64,000 nucleotides of DNA. It comes from Periplaneta americana. Lineage: Eukaryota; Arthropoda; Insecta; Blattodea; Blattidae. The DNA is taken from the NCBI RefSeq assembly GCF_040183065.1, contig NC_091132.1:164328102-164392101 (forward strand), given 5' to 3'. Below the pieces are notes generated by a model. It worked only from the letters and a program-made list of their open reading frames with translations. It was not told where the DNA came from and searched no databases. The position numbers were made by a program, and so were the translations under genes. Positions 33,387 through 42,856 of this stretch are shown here, piece by piece (within the stretch, counting starts at the first letter, position 1; each line of letters begins with the position of its first letter).

Positions 33387-33524
33387 CTCAACTTCACACT
33401 TTATCAACACTAAATCAGTTGTTACTGAAGTTTCCTCAACTTTAATCTCTGATGTAAGAGCATTGCTGTGGTCCACGCATTCTGTCTTTATTCCAGCCAC
33501 GTGGAGATCCGATAAATTCTCTTC
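33387..33524 (-). CDS. Gene A exon 2: SUMO-motif cassette exon
   Basis: A 138-base exon (46 codons), acceptor CTTGTGCAG, donor GTAAGT, phase 0 to 0. It begins EENLSDLHVAGIKTEC, continues TSEIKVEE and ends LVLIKCEVE. Three psi-K-x-E motifs (IKTE, IKVE, IKCE), each next to acidic residues. It joins in frame to exon 1 (...KKKPIPE) upstream and to exon 3 or directly to exon 4 downstream. A paralogue of the 10737-10874 exon (about half of the residues identical). Confidence 0.85.
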
Positions 33525-33948
33525 CTGCACAAGACAGAGACATAATTAGTATGATACTTCTAACAGTTTGCAAACATGTGACTCTAAGTGCTAATGTTGC
33601 TCTCTTGTCCTCATAATAGGGATTAATTGCGAGTTAAATCACACCCAATATAAAGTATTATGAAAATAGACAGTGATACAAGAACAAGATATTAACAGAT
33701 AGATAAGACAGACAAATGAAAATATTTACTGGTACTGTTGAAAGTAAAAACATATCGGAATAATTTTTCTGGAGTAGAATTGACTAAAGGTGGTAAACAT
33801 CAATGTATTGTCTTCTACATAAGTTTTCAGAATCGACATATCTCAAAGGATATGAAACATATCAACTGATAGAAGAAAAATATACTAACACTGACAATGA
33901 CAACCTATTTATTCTAGTTCTATATGAGGTACGTGAGTAATTTATATT
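33525..33948. other. Intron 1 of gene A, nothing recognised
   Basis: AT-rich, no supported feature. Confidence 0.5.
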
Positions 33949-35201
33949 GGGTCATTCCACACAAAATTTTAAGAATACACTGGTGACATCATGAATTATT
34001 TTGGGCTTTTAATATAATAATAATGTTATTATGAAAATAAATTAAACAGCCAAGTATGACCCCCATATCATTAATATTTTAGTCATACGGTTGACTGAAA
34101 AATGGGTGGCAGTTACATGCTATCCATAACTTGAAATAATCTAGACACCCTATATGAAGTGTCATCGAAACTAAAGAGACGCCATTGTAAATCTGAACAA
34201 CCATGTTTTAATACCTTAAAAACTAATTCTAATATTAAGGGATGCTCATAAAAACACCTCATTAAAAAAAAAAAAGAAATAGTTTTATATTCGAATGTAC
34301 CAATTTAAATTCAAGCTAATTTCATTCAAATTGAAGAAAATCTTATTCTTAATCCATTTCTCAAGTTTTAAGACGTTATCTCAAAAAAACCTATGAGTAA
34401 TTAAATTAATAATATTATTAATTTTTGTTCCAACAGTTGAAAATCGCTTGCTATGTGTGGCGGAAGCAGTGTTCGTGAGACTTCGTAATGATGAGTAATC
34501 TCAAACGACTGTCTCCCTGACCTTCATTGCGCAACATTCTGTACGACGGCAGAGCCTATCTGCTGAGCTCCTTTGTTCCGGTGAGTTATTTTTATTAAAA
34601 ACTGACATGATATTTATGTCAATATTCTGAAATTTTCACAGTGGAATCAATGTACCCTAAAGAATTAAACACATTTTTTCGTCTGTAAAAATGAATTGCA
34701 CTTTGTGTTCTATATTATTTTAAATTATTTTACGGCAGGTACCTACTTAAAAAATTATACATTTTTTTCATTTAGAGGGACTTTATAATCAAGGCTCTCC
34801 TCTTTCGAATTGCATTGAAATCATTTTGCCATCTTCTTTTACATAGTAAGAAAACTTCAATGAATGAAACCGTGTTCTCTGCTAAACCAATATTTTAAAT
34901 GCTGATTGCTGCCAAATATTAAGGATATAAATATTGTGACAGCGACGTGAGAATCGAACTCACGACCAGCGTCCCGCAAGAAAGCAGATCGCACAGGCTC
35001 CACGGAACATTGAGTGACGTCGCGCGGTGGAGAGAAGAGAGAGGGTGTATTACGTCAACGCGACGAGGCTGCGCGCGCAGCTGCTACTTAATGCAGTGAA
35101 TGTGGAACGACCTTCCCGACTATTCCAGAAGTCTGTCGATGTAGAGATATCGAGATAATTCTCTACACACCTGTAGAAAATTCTCGCAACTATGATTTTG
35201 C

Positions 35202-35208
35202 TATAAAA
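35202..35208 (+). promoter_or_regulatory. TATA box of the solo LTR
   Basis: TATAAAA within GCTATAAAAGAAG, followed about 30-60 bases on by TCAGTT/TCAGTC, which match the arthropod initiator TCAGT. A plausible core promoter, direction plus. Confidence 0.5.
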
Positions 35209-35346
35209 GAAGAAGCGCCAGCGAACTAGACAGAGTTTCAGAGTTTTCAGTTATTCAGTCAGTGAGTAAGCCAGAGCAAGCAAGCCAGTCAAGCCAACCG
35301 GAGTTCGACTCGAATGTGCGTCCGCATCTGCGTCAGCATCCGAAGG

Positions 35347-35454
35347 CCTGAGTTCGAGTCCAGTGGACCGCAGTTGGAGGGACCTGAGTTCGAGTGCAGT
35401 GGACCGCAGTTGGAGGGACCCGAGTTCGAGTACAGTGAACTGTCTCTGAAGGTC
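35347..35454. repeat. 36-bp tandem repeat, 3 copies, in the LTR
   Basis: Units starting at 35347, 35383 and 35419 share GAGTTCGAGT.CAGTG and CAGTTGGAGG. They lie downstream of the putative transcription start of the LTR. Confidence 0.85.
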
Positions 35455-35929
35455 TGTGGTTCGAGATACCGTGAACTCGAGTGACTGAGATAGAAGAACT
35501 GTGAACTGAGAACTGGTAGTTCTGATTTGTAAATAGTGCTTTGTAAATATTAGTTAAGATTAACAGTTCATTGTTGTGCGTAATAGTCCAAGTAAATTGT
35601 CATTGTCGTCGGTGGAGTGCTATAACGAATACTGTGTTGAGTGAAGATCCAATTGTTGACGAGAGCGTTTAAGGTGAATTGTAGAAAGGAATTATTGTTG
35701 TGACGAATAAATTACATTGCTGTTACTAATAAAATTCACAATATAATATTGCGTGAAATTCATAGTTAGAACATACAAAATAACCTACTACAATATTTTT
35801 AACTTTTGAGACATCATGGTTCAAAGGCGTACTTTTTTGCATGAAATGACCCTATTGCATCACGGCTTTCTTTAATTTTCTTCTGATAACCGTATAGGCC
35901 CTTACTTATTTATTCCGATCCTCTTCTAC

Positions 35930-36260
35930 CTTTTGGTGTCGAGGTTTTGCAGAGAGCTCGCCATTGTTTGCAATCTACTGCAATCTTTTTAGCTCGCCAT
36001 AAGGATACTCGTTCTCTATGCTATCATCCCAGGTCTTTCTTGATTCCCCCCTCGGTCTCTTCCCAACCCACTAGCGCTGGCTTCCCAAATTTGTTTAGGT
36101 ATCCTTTCATCACTCATTCAGTTTAAGTGTCCAAACCATCTAAGCTGCTTCGTGTTGGAGGGCTTTAACATTTAGAGACATTCATTATAGTTTGATTCCT
36201 AATTCTGTCTTTCCTTGTTTTCCCAATTACTCTTCTTAAGTACTTCATTATTATCGCCGC
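35930..36260 (-). pseudogene. Large minus-strand LINE, C-terminal end
   Basis: Minus-strand frames (with stops) read LLRRVIGKTRKDRIRN, then WVGKRPRGESRKTWDD and ELSAKPRHQ, the basic C-terminal tail of the LINE whose other parts lie at 36768-41450. The 36170-36260 segment is repeated at 36778-36868, so the copy was duplicated or the insert at 36261-36767 carries part of it. Confidence 0.7.
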
Positions 36261-36535
36261 GCTCTCATGGTTAACATTCGGCAGGTCTTTGAACAGCCTC
36301 GTGGGTCTTTGAAATTTAATTGCATTATTGTTTTCAATTTCTTATGTCGCCGTTCCAATCACTCGCCTCAATTTCAATATTGCAACCAATAAGCTGCTTC
36401 CATTATTAAATGACACCTACTTGTCTACTCCCCGTGGACTAAAACCGAGGTTGCAATGTCTTGTGCCAAGGCATGTGATTAAAAATTATTATTATTAAAT
36501 AGTTATTATTAAGAGTTATGAATACTCGTATATGA

Positions 36536-36575
<40 letters not shown>

Positions 36576-36767
36576 GCCATTTAACAATATAACGAACTAG
36601 TGCTTATTCTTATCGAGGAAGTAGACGTGACAACGTGACGCTTAAAGTGAAACCTACAGAGCAACAATGAGTCGGCAAAATTATGTTTTAAAAGAACACC
36701 GCACGTTATTGTATGATGCTGACATGTTAAGCATGAGGCTGCAGTGATTATACTATAGTCTGTACAT
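36261..36767. other. Insertion or rearranged segment between two copies of a LINE stretch
   Basis: Non-LINE sequence with (AAT)n at 36535-36575. The bases on either side (36165-36260 and 36770-36868, both containing TTTAACATTTAGAGACAT) are the same LINE segment, about 95% identical. Confidence 0.5.
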
Positions 36768-37134
36768 TTCGTGTTGGAGGGATTTAACATTTAGAGACAT
36801 CATTATAGTTTGATTCCTAATTTTGTCTTTCCTTGTTTTCCCAATTACTCTCCTTAAGTACTTCATTTCCATTGTCTGTACATTTCTCTTTACTTTTTCC
36901 TCCCAACACCCAAGATTCACTTACTTATAGAAGTGTTGGGATGCAGATTGATTGATTCGTATAGAGCCATTTTTGTTCCTTCACTTACTTCCTCTTTACC
37001 TCTAAAAAACCTCTATTCATTGCATAATAGAGGTTATTGGTATTCCTTATTCTGGTATTAAATTCTTCATCAATTCTTCCATCAGTATTAATCTTAACAC
37101 CTAAGTATCGTCTCAAGTGCAGGTAGTAAGGCCG
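36768..37134 (-). pseudogene. Large minus-strand LINE, RT palm/thumb part
   Basis: The minus strand reads RYLGVKINTDGRIDEEFN and TRIRNTNNLYYAMN, the block after the active site. It is continuous in sense with 37366-37735 across a SINE insertion. Confidence 0.8.
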
Positions 37135-37365
37135 TAACACGATACTACGAGAGGAGTTCGGCCGGCGTCGTGAATCGGGTCCCGGCATAGCTCAGTTGGT
37201 TAGAGAGCACTCAGCGCGCACAGCTGAGAGGTCCTGGGTTCGATTCCCGGTGCCGGTACGAATTTTTCTCGTACTTAATGGTATAAAAACAAACTGACTA
37301 GTCATACTAGTCGAGCAAAATATAATGAGGTAGACGAGACCTCATTCATATTTGATACATAAGTA
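37135..37365 (+). mobile_element. tRNA-derived SINE inserted in the LINE
   Basis: A tRNA-like cloverleaf at 37179-37254: acceptor CCCGGCA/TGCCGGT (6 of 7 pairs), A box TAGCTCAGTTGG, anticodon stem CTCAGC/GCTGAG, T-arm CTGGGTTCGATTCCCGG. Position 33 is C rather than U, and the head runs into GAATTTTTCTCG, as in the 19.4k and 22.4k SINEs. Hence a SINE, though this is the best-folded head in the window. Confidence 0.75.
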
Positions 37366-37735
37366 CTTAAAGTCCTTTACTTCTTCTAAATTTTTACCCT
37401 CCATAGTTATTATACAAGTTTATCCTCTTGACTTTAGTCTTCTCTTTATTTATTACCATGGATCTCTTAATTAAGCTATAATTTATTGTTTCTAGATTTC
37501 TCTATAAATTTACTTGTGAATTATTAAAGAGTACTATGACATCTGCATAAAGCAGTTCAGATATTTTAATATGTTTTAATTTCCAATTGTCTAGTTGATA
37601 TTTCCTCATTTTAGATTTTATAGCCTATTCTTTAAAACATCATCCATTAAAATTATAAAGAGATATGGTGATAATATATCCCCTTGTCTTACCCCTGCTG
37701 TAATTCTGAATTCTTCGCAAATTAAAATTAAGGTG
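37366..37735 (-). pseudogene. Large minus-strand LINE, RT core
   Basis: The minus strand contains EEFRITAGVRQGDILSPYLF (RT motif with GVRQGDILSP) and a decayed active-site box (LLYAD followed by a lost Asp). Several stops. It joins 38635-39165 upstream across an 0.9-kb insertion. Confidence 0.8.
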
Positions 37736-37890
37736 ACATTTACCATTTAATTTTTTAAGATGGCATGTATTTATTTAGCCTGATGAGTTACTCCCTTGGT
37801 TTGAATTGTAAATTATTTAAAAATAGCGTGTAAGAGGGCCTTAGACTAGAAATGTTTATCTTAAATGTAGTTCTGTTTATAAGTATGCAG

Positions 37891-38145
37891 TCCACACCTG
37901 TGGAATAACGATCAGCGCGTCTGGCCGCGAAACCAGGTGGCCCGGGTTCGATTCCCGGTCGGGGCAAGTTACCTGGTTGAGGTTTTTTTTCCGGGGTTTT
38001 CCCTCAATCTAATACGAGCAAATGCTGGGTAACTTTCGGTGCTGGACCCTGGACTCATTTCACCGACATTATCACCTTCATTTCATTCAGACTCTAAATA
38101 ACCTAGATGTTGATACAGCGTCGTAAAATAACCCAATAAAATAAA
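37891..38145 (+). mobile_element. tRNA-derived SINE
   Basis: Near-identical in layout to 27806-28055: CAGCGCGTCTGGCCGCGAAA, B box GGTTCGATTCCCGG, GGCAAGTTACCTGGTTGAGG, and the tail GTCGTAAAATAACCCAATAA. Confidence 0.87.
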
Positions 38146-38265
38146 AAAATATAAGTATGCATAAGGGTGTAATTATTTGTCTTATTTGAACTGTTGTATC
38201 AGTGAAGTGAGGTGAGTCAGTGAAGTTATGGTTTTACAGTGCAGTGAATAGTGATAATTTATAGC

Positions 38266-38357
38266 GTCAATGAAATGTGTTTTATAGTGTCAGTGAAATA
38301 TGTTACAGAGTGTCAGTGAAATGTGTCCTAAAGTGTCAGTGAAATGCGTCATAGTGC
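38266..38357. repeat. 23-bp tandem repeat, 4 copies
   Basis: GTCAGTGAAATGTGTT-like units start at 38266, 38289, 38312 and 38335, exactly 23 bp apart. Confidence 0.88.
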
Positions 38358-38634
38358 CACTACAGTGAGTGAGATGAGAGTAAAGTGAAAGACTATTGAA
38401 ACTTATGTAGAGCCTATAGATATGTAGGTTGTGTTGTAAAATTGGGTATTTTATTTATGTTTTATTATTAATTGTAATTATTGTGTTAAACTGTATTGTG
38501 TATATAACTGTATTGTGTATGGTATAATTTTATTGTGTATTGTTTATCATTTTATTGTGTATTGTTTATATTGTGTTTACCACTGCCACCGGGTGCTTCC
38601 CCACTTGCAGTGTAAATAAATACATACAACTTCA

Positions 38635-39165
38635 GATTTAGTATTACACGTCCTAACACAGCACCTGCAGATTTAATAAAAACTTTTTATTGCTTTAATT
38701 AAATGCATATTCCCCTTATATCTCTGTAGGATACTCCATATAAATTCAAATGGGACCCTGTGAAAGGATTTTTCCAAGTCAATGAAGCATACCATATATA
38801 TAGTTCTCTACCATATTCTATAACCTTTTCTATAAGTTGTCTCAGCGAAAAAATATGGTTTTGAACACTTCTTCCTGGTCGGAAGCCACTTTGGGTCTCT
38901 TCAAGTTTACTTTCTACTTCTTGTTTTAGTCTACTTTCTAAAGTTCTGGAATAGATTTTACTTGGTACACTTAGGAGTGATATCCCCCGGTGCTTCTTAC
39001 ACATTCTATTATCTCCATTCTTAAAAATGGGTATCGAACTTGCGATATCCCAGTCCTTCACTGTTTTCTTTCCTTTCCATAATAAATTTAATACCTTCAA
39101 AAGATATCCTCTACCTTTTCTCGTATATATCTAATCATCTCGGTAGTAATGTCATCAAATACGTT
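38635..39165 (-). pseudogene. Large minus-strand LINE, RT N-terminal part
   Basis: Minus-strand frame 39100-38699 carries IPIFKNGDN, KHRGISLLSVPSKIYSR, EETQSGFRPGRS (RT motif 2) and, in another frame, the DLEKSFHRVPFEFIW block (degenerate D..KAFD motif with the catalytic Asp position changed to His). One of the best conserved parts of this copy, but frameshifted. Confidence 0.85.
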
Positions 39166-40010
39166 ACTATAATAATACCGGACAGCTAGCAGTTTTGCAT
39201 GCGAACGACGCTAGTACTGCTACCTACCTGCCGGTGTGGAGATACTCGCGAAACAAGCTGTAATCAACTGCAATGTATATTGTTGCTGGGCTAGTTAATA
39301 GTTTTATTAATTAGTGCTGTGTTAAAATGTCAGGGTGTATGTGTGCTGTTTATAATTGTGACAATTGCTGCATTACAAATTGCTCCAAATCGTACTTACG
39401 ATTTTCGACAGTTCATAAAATGTGAGTCAACAAAATTCGTTATTAGGCCTAATGCCTTTGTCTCTGTGTTGATAGAACAATGAAAATTAGCTTTTTTATT
39501 TAGGCCTAATAAATGAATAGAAGTCAAAATATATTGGAAATTTTAAGGTTTTAGCAAATTAAGTTTTATTGTTGTCTACATGCCTTTACTAATAATAATT
39601 ACAAACCTCAGAATACTACCATTTTTATTTTTACAGTTGTCAGCAATGGGTATATAAAGCATTACTGTAAATTCATTCCTAATGTCAGAAATGATTTTGT
39701 CTCACTAAAGCAAAGAATAAATATGTAACAATTAATAATTATGGAAAGTCATATGAAGTATGCAATATACTCATAATATCCAGCTCTGATACAAGGTAAT
39801 AATTTTACATTAAATAGTATTCAACATTTCTTATGTGTTTCATATATCATTCCACATTAGTAACTCAAGTTTAAACAACAGTCCGAATACCGAATGTTAA
39901 TATTTGTATATGTGGACGTAATTCTATCCCGCTCTGCTAGACGTCAGGTCCGCGATATTTCGCACTCACGCTAATGCTACTAGTATAGAGCTATCCGGTA
40001 TTACACTAAG
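39166..40010 (+). mobile_element. Non-autonomous DNA transposon with a THAP-like exon, inserted in the LINE
   Basis: The inserted 0.84 kb has inverted ends (TAATACCGGACAGCT and complement TAATACCGGATAGCT). Inside, 39328-39420 encodes CAVYNCDN...SYLRFSTVHK followed by a GTGAGT donor, and after a TTTACAG acceptor at 39638 the frame continues CQQWVYKALL. Together this has the opening C-x4-C, the hydrophobic/Phe core and a C..W.. segment as in THAP zinc-binding domains, which P-type transposases carry at their N-terminus. No catalytic domain follows. The target duplication is not resolved because of AT repeats at the junction. Confidence 0.6.
39328..39670 (+). pseudogene. THAP-like domain remnant, two putative exons
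   Basis: Exon 1 starts at ATG 39328 and runs to about 39420 (MSGCMCAVYNCDN..., ending TVHK); exon 2 starts about 39637 and ends at a stop near 39670. The Cys pair and the FRF/Phe core match the first half of THAP; the second Cys-x2-His pair is not seen. Probably a decayed P-like transposase N-terminus. Alternative: chance resemblance in a Cys-rich stretch. Confidence 0.5.
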
Positions 40011-40400
40011 GTATTTGATTTCATTCTTTTCATTGCTTTCCTTACTTCTTCTATTGTAATTTCCTGATCTTGCCTCGTATTTTGATATACTGCTTCTTCT
40101 TTGTTTACTTCATCCTCTATTTCTTCCCCTAAGGTATCCTGAGAGTTATTGGGTCTTAGTAGTTCTTGAAAGTGCCTTCTCCACCTATTCATTATATCTT
40201 CTGTTCTCGTTAACAAAATCTTATTTGTGTCATATATAAACTTCAGTGGGCATTCTTTTCGCTTTCTAATATTTTTCAGAACTTTAAAGAAGAGTTTTTG
40301 GTTTTCTTTATAATATTCATCTATACTTTTCTCGTATTCTTCCCATGAAGTTTTCTTTGCTTCCTCAACCAACTTCTTTACTAGATCTCTTTGTATTCTT
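40011..40400 (-). pseudogene. Large minus-strand LINE, EN-RT linker
   Basis: Minus-strand frame 40372-40001: KKTSWEEYEKSIDEYY, LKNIRKRKECPLKFIYDTN, RWRRHFQELL and TIEEVRKAMKRMKSNT, the standard linker and RT domain 0 of this LINE type. It joins DDITTEMIRYIREK across the THAP element. Confidence 0.85.
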
Positions 40401-40964
40401 TGCAGAATAAATATAGGAAATGTCTGTTATTATTCGATTTAGAAGCTTTTGTCATCTAGTCTGCTGTCAAAAAATCTGAAAGTTAGAATTTATAAAACAG
40501 TTATATTACCAGTTGTTCTATATGGCTGTGAAACTAGGACTCTCACTTTGAGAGAAAAACAGAGATTAAGGCTGTTTGAGAATAAGATTCTTAGGAAAAT
40601 ATTTGGGGCTAAGAGGGATGAAGTTACAGGAGAATGGAGAAAGTTACACAACACAGAGTTGCACGCTTTGTATTCTTCACCTGACATAATTAGGAACATT
40701 ATCCGACGTTTGAGGTGGGCAGGACATGTAGCACGTATGGGTGAATCCAGAAATACATATAGAGTGTTAGTTGAGAGGCCAGAGGGAGAAAGACCTTTGG
40801 GGAGGCCGAGACGTAGATGGGAAGATAATATTAAAATGGATTTGAGGGAGGTGGGATATGATGACAGAGACTGGATTAATCTCGCTCAGGATAGGGACCG
40901 ATGGCGGGCTTATGTGAGGGCGACAATGAACCTCCGGGTTCCTTAAAAGCCAGTAAGTAACTAA
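40401..40964 (+). pseudogene. 5'-truncated LINE copy ('MNLRVP' family), copy 5, inserted in the large LINE
   Basis: Plus-strand frame 40449-40946: [55 protein letters not shown], ending MNLRVP. It is one open frame, hence the youngest-looking copy. It interrupts the large minus-strand LINE between EAFEEY (40965 onward) and the linker (below 40400). Confidence 0.9.
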
Positions 40965-41450
40965 GTATTCCTCAAAAGCTTCTAAGGTACCTAATGATAC
41001 GTATCATTTTCACTTCCTTTTCTTCTCTTGAGTTTCTATTGCAATTTCTGGTGTCCACTATTTAGTCATTTTTCTATTTGAATATACTTTAATGGTTCCA
41101 CATATCTGCTCTGCTGCAGAGAGTAGTGCCTTTTTCCACTTATCCCATAACTCTTCTACATTAGGGTTTTGATTTATATTTACGTTTCTGTTGTAAGACT
41201 CTTTTCCACTCTCTTTTGATATGCTTGTTGAACGACTTTCTCTCTCAACTTGTTTGTTTTAATTCTTCTTTCTTCTACTTTACTTCTTCCTTTCTTTGAG
41301 ATTTTATCCTTGCTGGTTGCTCTGCTTTCCATTAAAGTTTTAATTAAGATCCATAGTTTATGATCGATCTCTGTTAATTTCTGGCCCTCTCTTAATCCTA
41401 GAATTTCTTAAATATTTTTTCATATCCCTCCGTACAATAATATAGTCTAT
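40965..41450 (-). pseudogene. Large minus-strand LINE, upstream linker/endonuclease end
   Basis: The minus strand reads VEELWDKWKKALLSAAEQICG and KMTKWWTPEI (with stops), the segment just after the endonuclease of this LINE type. It fades out near 41450, close to an (AC)n microsatellite, so the copy is 5'-truncated. Confidence 0.7.
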
Positions 41451-41485
41451 AATAGATTTTTCATCCCATGTAGGCCCTAACTATA

Positions 41486-41515
41486 TAAATACACACACAC
41501 ACACACACACACACA
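41486..41515. repeat. (AC)n microsatellite
   Basis: About 14 AC units. Confidence 0.9.
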
Positions 41516-42035
41516 TGGTTAATATTACATGCCATCTTCAAAGACCGAAGCTTGATAGAGAATATTGTGGTGCTGAAATTCGAGATAGAAACAGTCATGG
41601 TATGGTGATTAATTATGGAGATATTACAGGAATTACCCAGAAGTCAAATGGGGTAATAGTTACTTTTTATCAATAGCGCGTAGTACTTGGAGTTAAAAGT
41701 GAAGAACACAACAACGATGTCATGTGTATGACATGTACCTGTCCCTGAAATGATCAGATTTCTTGGCTTCAACGTAAGAACTGCGAAGAAAATAACTCTG
41801 AGTGGTTTTGTTTTGATGTGGTCTTCAAAGACGGTATTTAGTATTCACCCTATACATGATAACATTGTATTTTAAAACTACATTTTTCAATGTTAGATAG
41901 TATTATACATATATTTTAGAAATTTTCCCCAGTAACGAATCTGTGTACTAGAGACGAAATAACAAATTAATAACAACAGTAGAATAAGATAACTGTCATC
42001 AGATGTTAAAAGCAAAGAAACCAAATTTTAATTAA
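41516..42035. other. Intron 1 of gene A, nothing recognised
   Basis: AT-rich; no supported ORF or repeat ends. Confidence 0.5.
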
Positions 42036-42430
42036 ACCTGGGAAACGAGAATGCGGACGATTTAGCACTGCTACTTACAGACCTGTTACTAAATCTACGT
42101 ATTACTCCATGAAAAGATTTATTAAATCTACATACTTAGACTTCAACAAATAAGATTTGATAACACAATCTCAAGGAAAAAATGGAACTGTCTGCATCAT
42201 AATCCACAGTTAATTCCCGATTTACCACGCAAATCGTCTGTCGCTGCATTTAGATTGGCAACAGGCCATGACTGTTTGGCCAAACGCCTGCATAGAATTG
42301 AAATATATCAGTCCCCTAACTGCCCATAGTGCAACTCAAATCAAGAAAAGAATTCGGAACACCTCAAAATCTCTGCTTCAGTGGATGACCATGACAATAT
42401 CTTTGAAAATTATATACTTACATTTACTTA
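42036..42430 (+). pseudogene. LINE RNase H/C-terminal fragment, second copy
   Basis: About 90% identical to 950-1345 (shared CTGTTACTAAATCTACGTAT and GGCAACAGGCCATGA), covering the region between RNase H and the Cys tail. Frame broken by stops. Confidence 0.85.
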
Positions 42431-42758
42431 GACTACTTTTCGAACTGTATTGTATTGTAATGTATTGTATTAATTTATTAAGAGCATTTTCATAGAAAGT
42501 TATTTTAAGACTAAGTTTAAAACAGCGCCCATTTTCAGCTCTTAAAATACTATGAAAGAGTATAAAAGAAACATTTAACATGTGATATGAAGGCAAACAT
42601 GACAAAAAACAACACCAGATTTTAAATTTCTTACACTATACTGAAACTAGACTAACTATATATATAAACTGGGAAATATGCTCATAAAACGTCATATAAT
42701 ATTCTACAATATTAAACATGTTTTACATAGAAATTACAACCAGTGATTCTCAGTTTAC
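42431..42758. other. Intron 1 of gene A near its donor
   Basis: No repeat or gene recognised. It contains the GTAAAC donor of exon 1 at its right edge (minus strand). Confidence 0.5.
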
Positions 42759-42856
42759 CTCTGGTATGGGCTTCTTCTTAGTTGTATCAGTCTCATCACT
42801 CCATTGCATAGCCAAAGGATCAAATTCAGGTTCCTTCTTGATCACATCCATCGCGA
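42759..42856 (-). CDS. Gene A exon 1: start-codon exon
   Basis: On the minus strand an acceptor-like TGTTACAG is followed by TCGCG and ATG at 42851, giving 31 codons, MDVIKKEPEFDPLA...KKKPIPE, before a GTAAAC donor, phase 0. The peptide is acidic with an IKKE SUMO-consensus motif, and it ends like the openings of other acidic N-termini of insect C2H2 proteins (memory-based, not searched). It joins in frame to exon 2. A further non-coding 5' exon probably lies upstream because of the acceptor; its promoter was not identified. Confidence 0.8.

Larger units (their letters stand above)
34935..35792 (+). mobile_element. Solo LTR of an LTR retrotransposon, 858 bp
   Basis: Begins TGTGACAGCG and ends CCTACTACA (TG...CA ends) with ATAT on both sides (34931-34934, 35793-35796) as a 4-bp target duplication. 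It carries a TATA box at 35202 and a polyadenylation signal AATAAA at 35706, as expected of U3-R-U5. It has no internal domain, so it is a solo LTR. The first 50 bases contain a B-box-like TCGAACTC on the minus strand, so a tRNA-derived origin for part of it is possible. Confidence 0.6.
33949..35852. mobile_element. TIR element with 4-bp TSD, split by a solo LTR
   Basis: Left end GGGTCATTCCACACAAAATT and complement of the right end (GGGTCATTTCATGCAAAAAA) are inverted. TATT flanks both sides (33945-33948, 35853-35856). With the LTR at 34935-35792 removed, the element is about 1.05 kb. It has no recognisable transposase. A similar left end occurs at 11413. Confidence 0.6.
37736..38634. mobile_element. 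0.9-kb insertion in the LINE, carrying a SINE
   Basis: Splits the LINE between ...TCNTKSE and EEFRITAG. It holds a SINE (37891-38145), a 23-bp tandem repeat (38266-38357) and ends CACTTGCAGTGTAAATAAAT. It may itself be a larger non-autonomous element; I cannot define its termini. Confidence 0.5.

Noticed and set aside
37179..37254. Possible functional tRNA gene
   Set aside because: It folds fairly well, but lacks U33, has an acceptor mismatch, and continues into a SINE body shared with other copies. The same reasoning applies to the heads at 19400, 23030, 46140, 51338 and 52408.
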